Shown one piece after another: positions 5,729 through 5,912 of a stretch of 5,912 nucleotides of DNA (the stretch's first letter is position 1; each line of letters starts with the position of its first letter). The stretch is from Actinomycetota bacterium (GTDB lineage: Bacteria; Actinomycetota; Acidimicrobiia; IMCC26256; PALSA-610). The position numbers were made by a program, and so were the translations under genes. The notes under the pieces are model-generated. The model saw only the letters and a list, made by a program, of their open reading frames with translations, did no database searches and had not been told where the DNA came from. The DNA lies in contig JAUZEI010000489.1 of NCBI GenBank assembly GCA_030839105.1, positions 1-5,912 of the forward strand. The letters are read 5' to 3'.

Positions 5729-5796
5729 GGCTGTGTCACGGTATCGGCTCACGCCCGCGTCGCCGGCGCGACGAATGCTCAGGTGCGCAGAGTCGT

Positions 5797-5810
5797 CGCG
5801 CTTCGGCGCG
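5797..5810 (-). terminator. Candidate hairpin downstream of the partial gene
   Basis: A perfect five-base stem (CGCGC/GCGCG) encloses a four-base loop, TTCG on the + strand and CGAA on the - strand. It lies 16 bases past the stop of the - strand gene that enters from the right and upstream of the rhomboid start. There is no T-run, so an intrinsic terminator is only possible. On the + strand the C(UUCG)G loop would be unusually stable, but no gene is known to be transcribed that way here. Confidence 0.28.
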
Positions 5811-5825
5811 CGCCGTTCGGTGACG

Positions 5826-5912
5826 TCAAGGGGCGGCGGCGAGCGCTGCCGGCGACGGCAGATTTTGCGGGACGGCGATCCGGCCGCCGAAGCCGTTCTT
5901 TACGTAGTTGCC
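5826..5912 (-). CDS. C-terminal 28 residues of an unrecognised protein (5' end outside window)
   Basis: Read on the - strand from the window edge, the frame gives GNYVKNGFGGRIAVP, then an Ala/Pro/Leu-rich tail, and ends at TGA (5828-5826). Nearly all third codon positions are G or C, which fits a real gene. The competing open frame on the same strand is Arg-rich and looks like a shadow. The fragment is too short to name a family. It is transcribed in the same direction as the rhomboid gene, with a 97-base gap to the rhomboid ATG. Confidence 0.5.
   Translation of the reverse strand, partial: GNYVKNGFGGRIAVPQNLPSPAALAAAP

Overview
The window is GC-rich, with G or C at most third codon positions, GTG starts and short gene spacing. 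The mix of an amidohydrolase-2 protein, a PPOX-fold flavin/F420-type protein, a YcgR-like PilZ protein and a rhomboid with an N-terminal zinc-binding box suggests a free-living actinobacterium, possibly of the Acidimicrobiia type. That placement is inference from gene content and base use. There is no rRNA, tRNA, transposase, phage gene or CRISPR array.

Layout. (a) 1-1040, + strand: the 3' part of an amidohydrolase-2 family hydrolase, then a small PPOX-fold protein whose ATG overlaps the hydrolase stop codon by one base. (b) 1075-1794, - strand: a YcgR-like PilZ (cyclic-di-GMP binding) protein, ending 34 bases from the PPOX gene. (c) A 72-base divergent gap (1795-1866). (d) 1867-4360, + strand: a two-gene cation transport unit. 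The first gene encodes a membrane protein made of two MgtE/SLC41-type halves. The second encodes a soluble protein built as PhoU-RCK_C-PhoU-RCK_C. (e) 4366-4734, - strand: a SnoaL-like/DUF4440 protein, ending 5 bases from the previous gene. (f) 4735-4897: a gap filled mostly by two tandem copies of a 68-base repeat with a 71-base period. (g) 4898-5728, - strand: a rhomboid intramembrane protease. (h) 5753-5825: a gap with a small hairpin. (i) 5826-5912, - strand: the last 28 codons of an unrecognised gene running off the window.

How the genes may work together. The clearest unit is (d). The permease has no cytosolic N domain or CBS sensor of the kind found in canonical MgtE. Its neighbour supplies RCK_C ligand-sensing folds and PhoU helical bundles as a separate protein. 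Both proteins are internal duplications, with repeat offsets of about 212 residues and exactly 201 residues. A gate acting in trans on a two-fold pseudo-symmetric permease is a reasonable model, and this is the most interesting system in the window. The divergent PilZ gene shares the promoter region but has no proven link. The amidohydrolase and PPOX genes are probably co-translated and may serve one catabolic or detoxifying step; the substrate cannot be read from the sequence.
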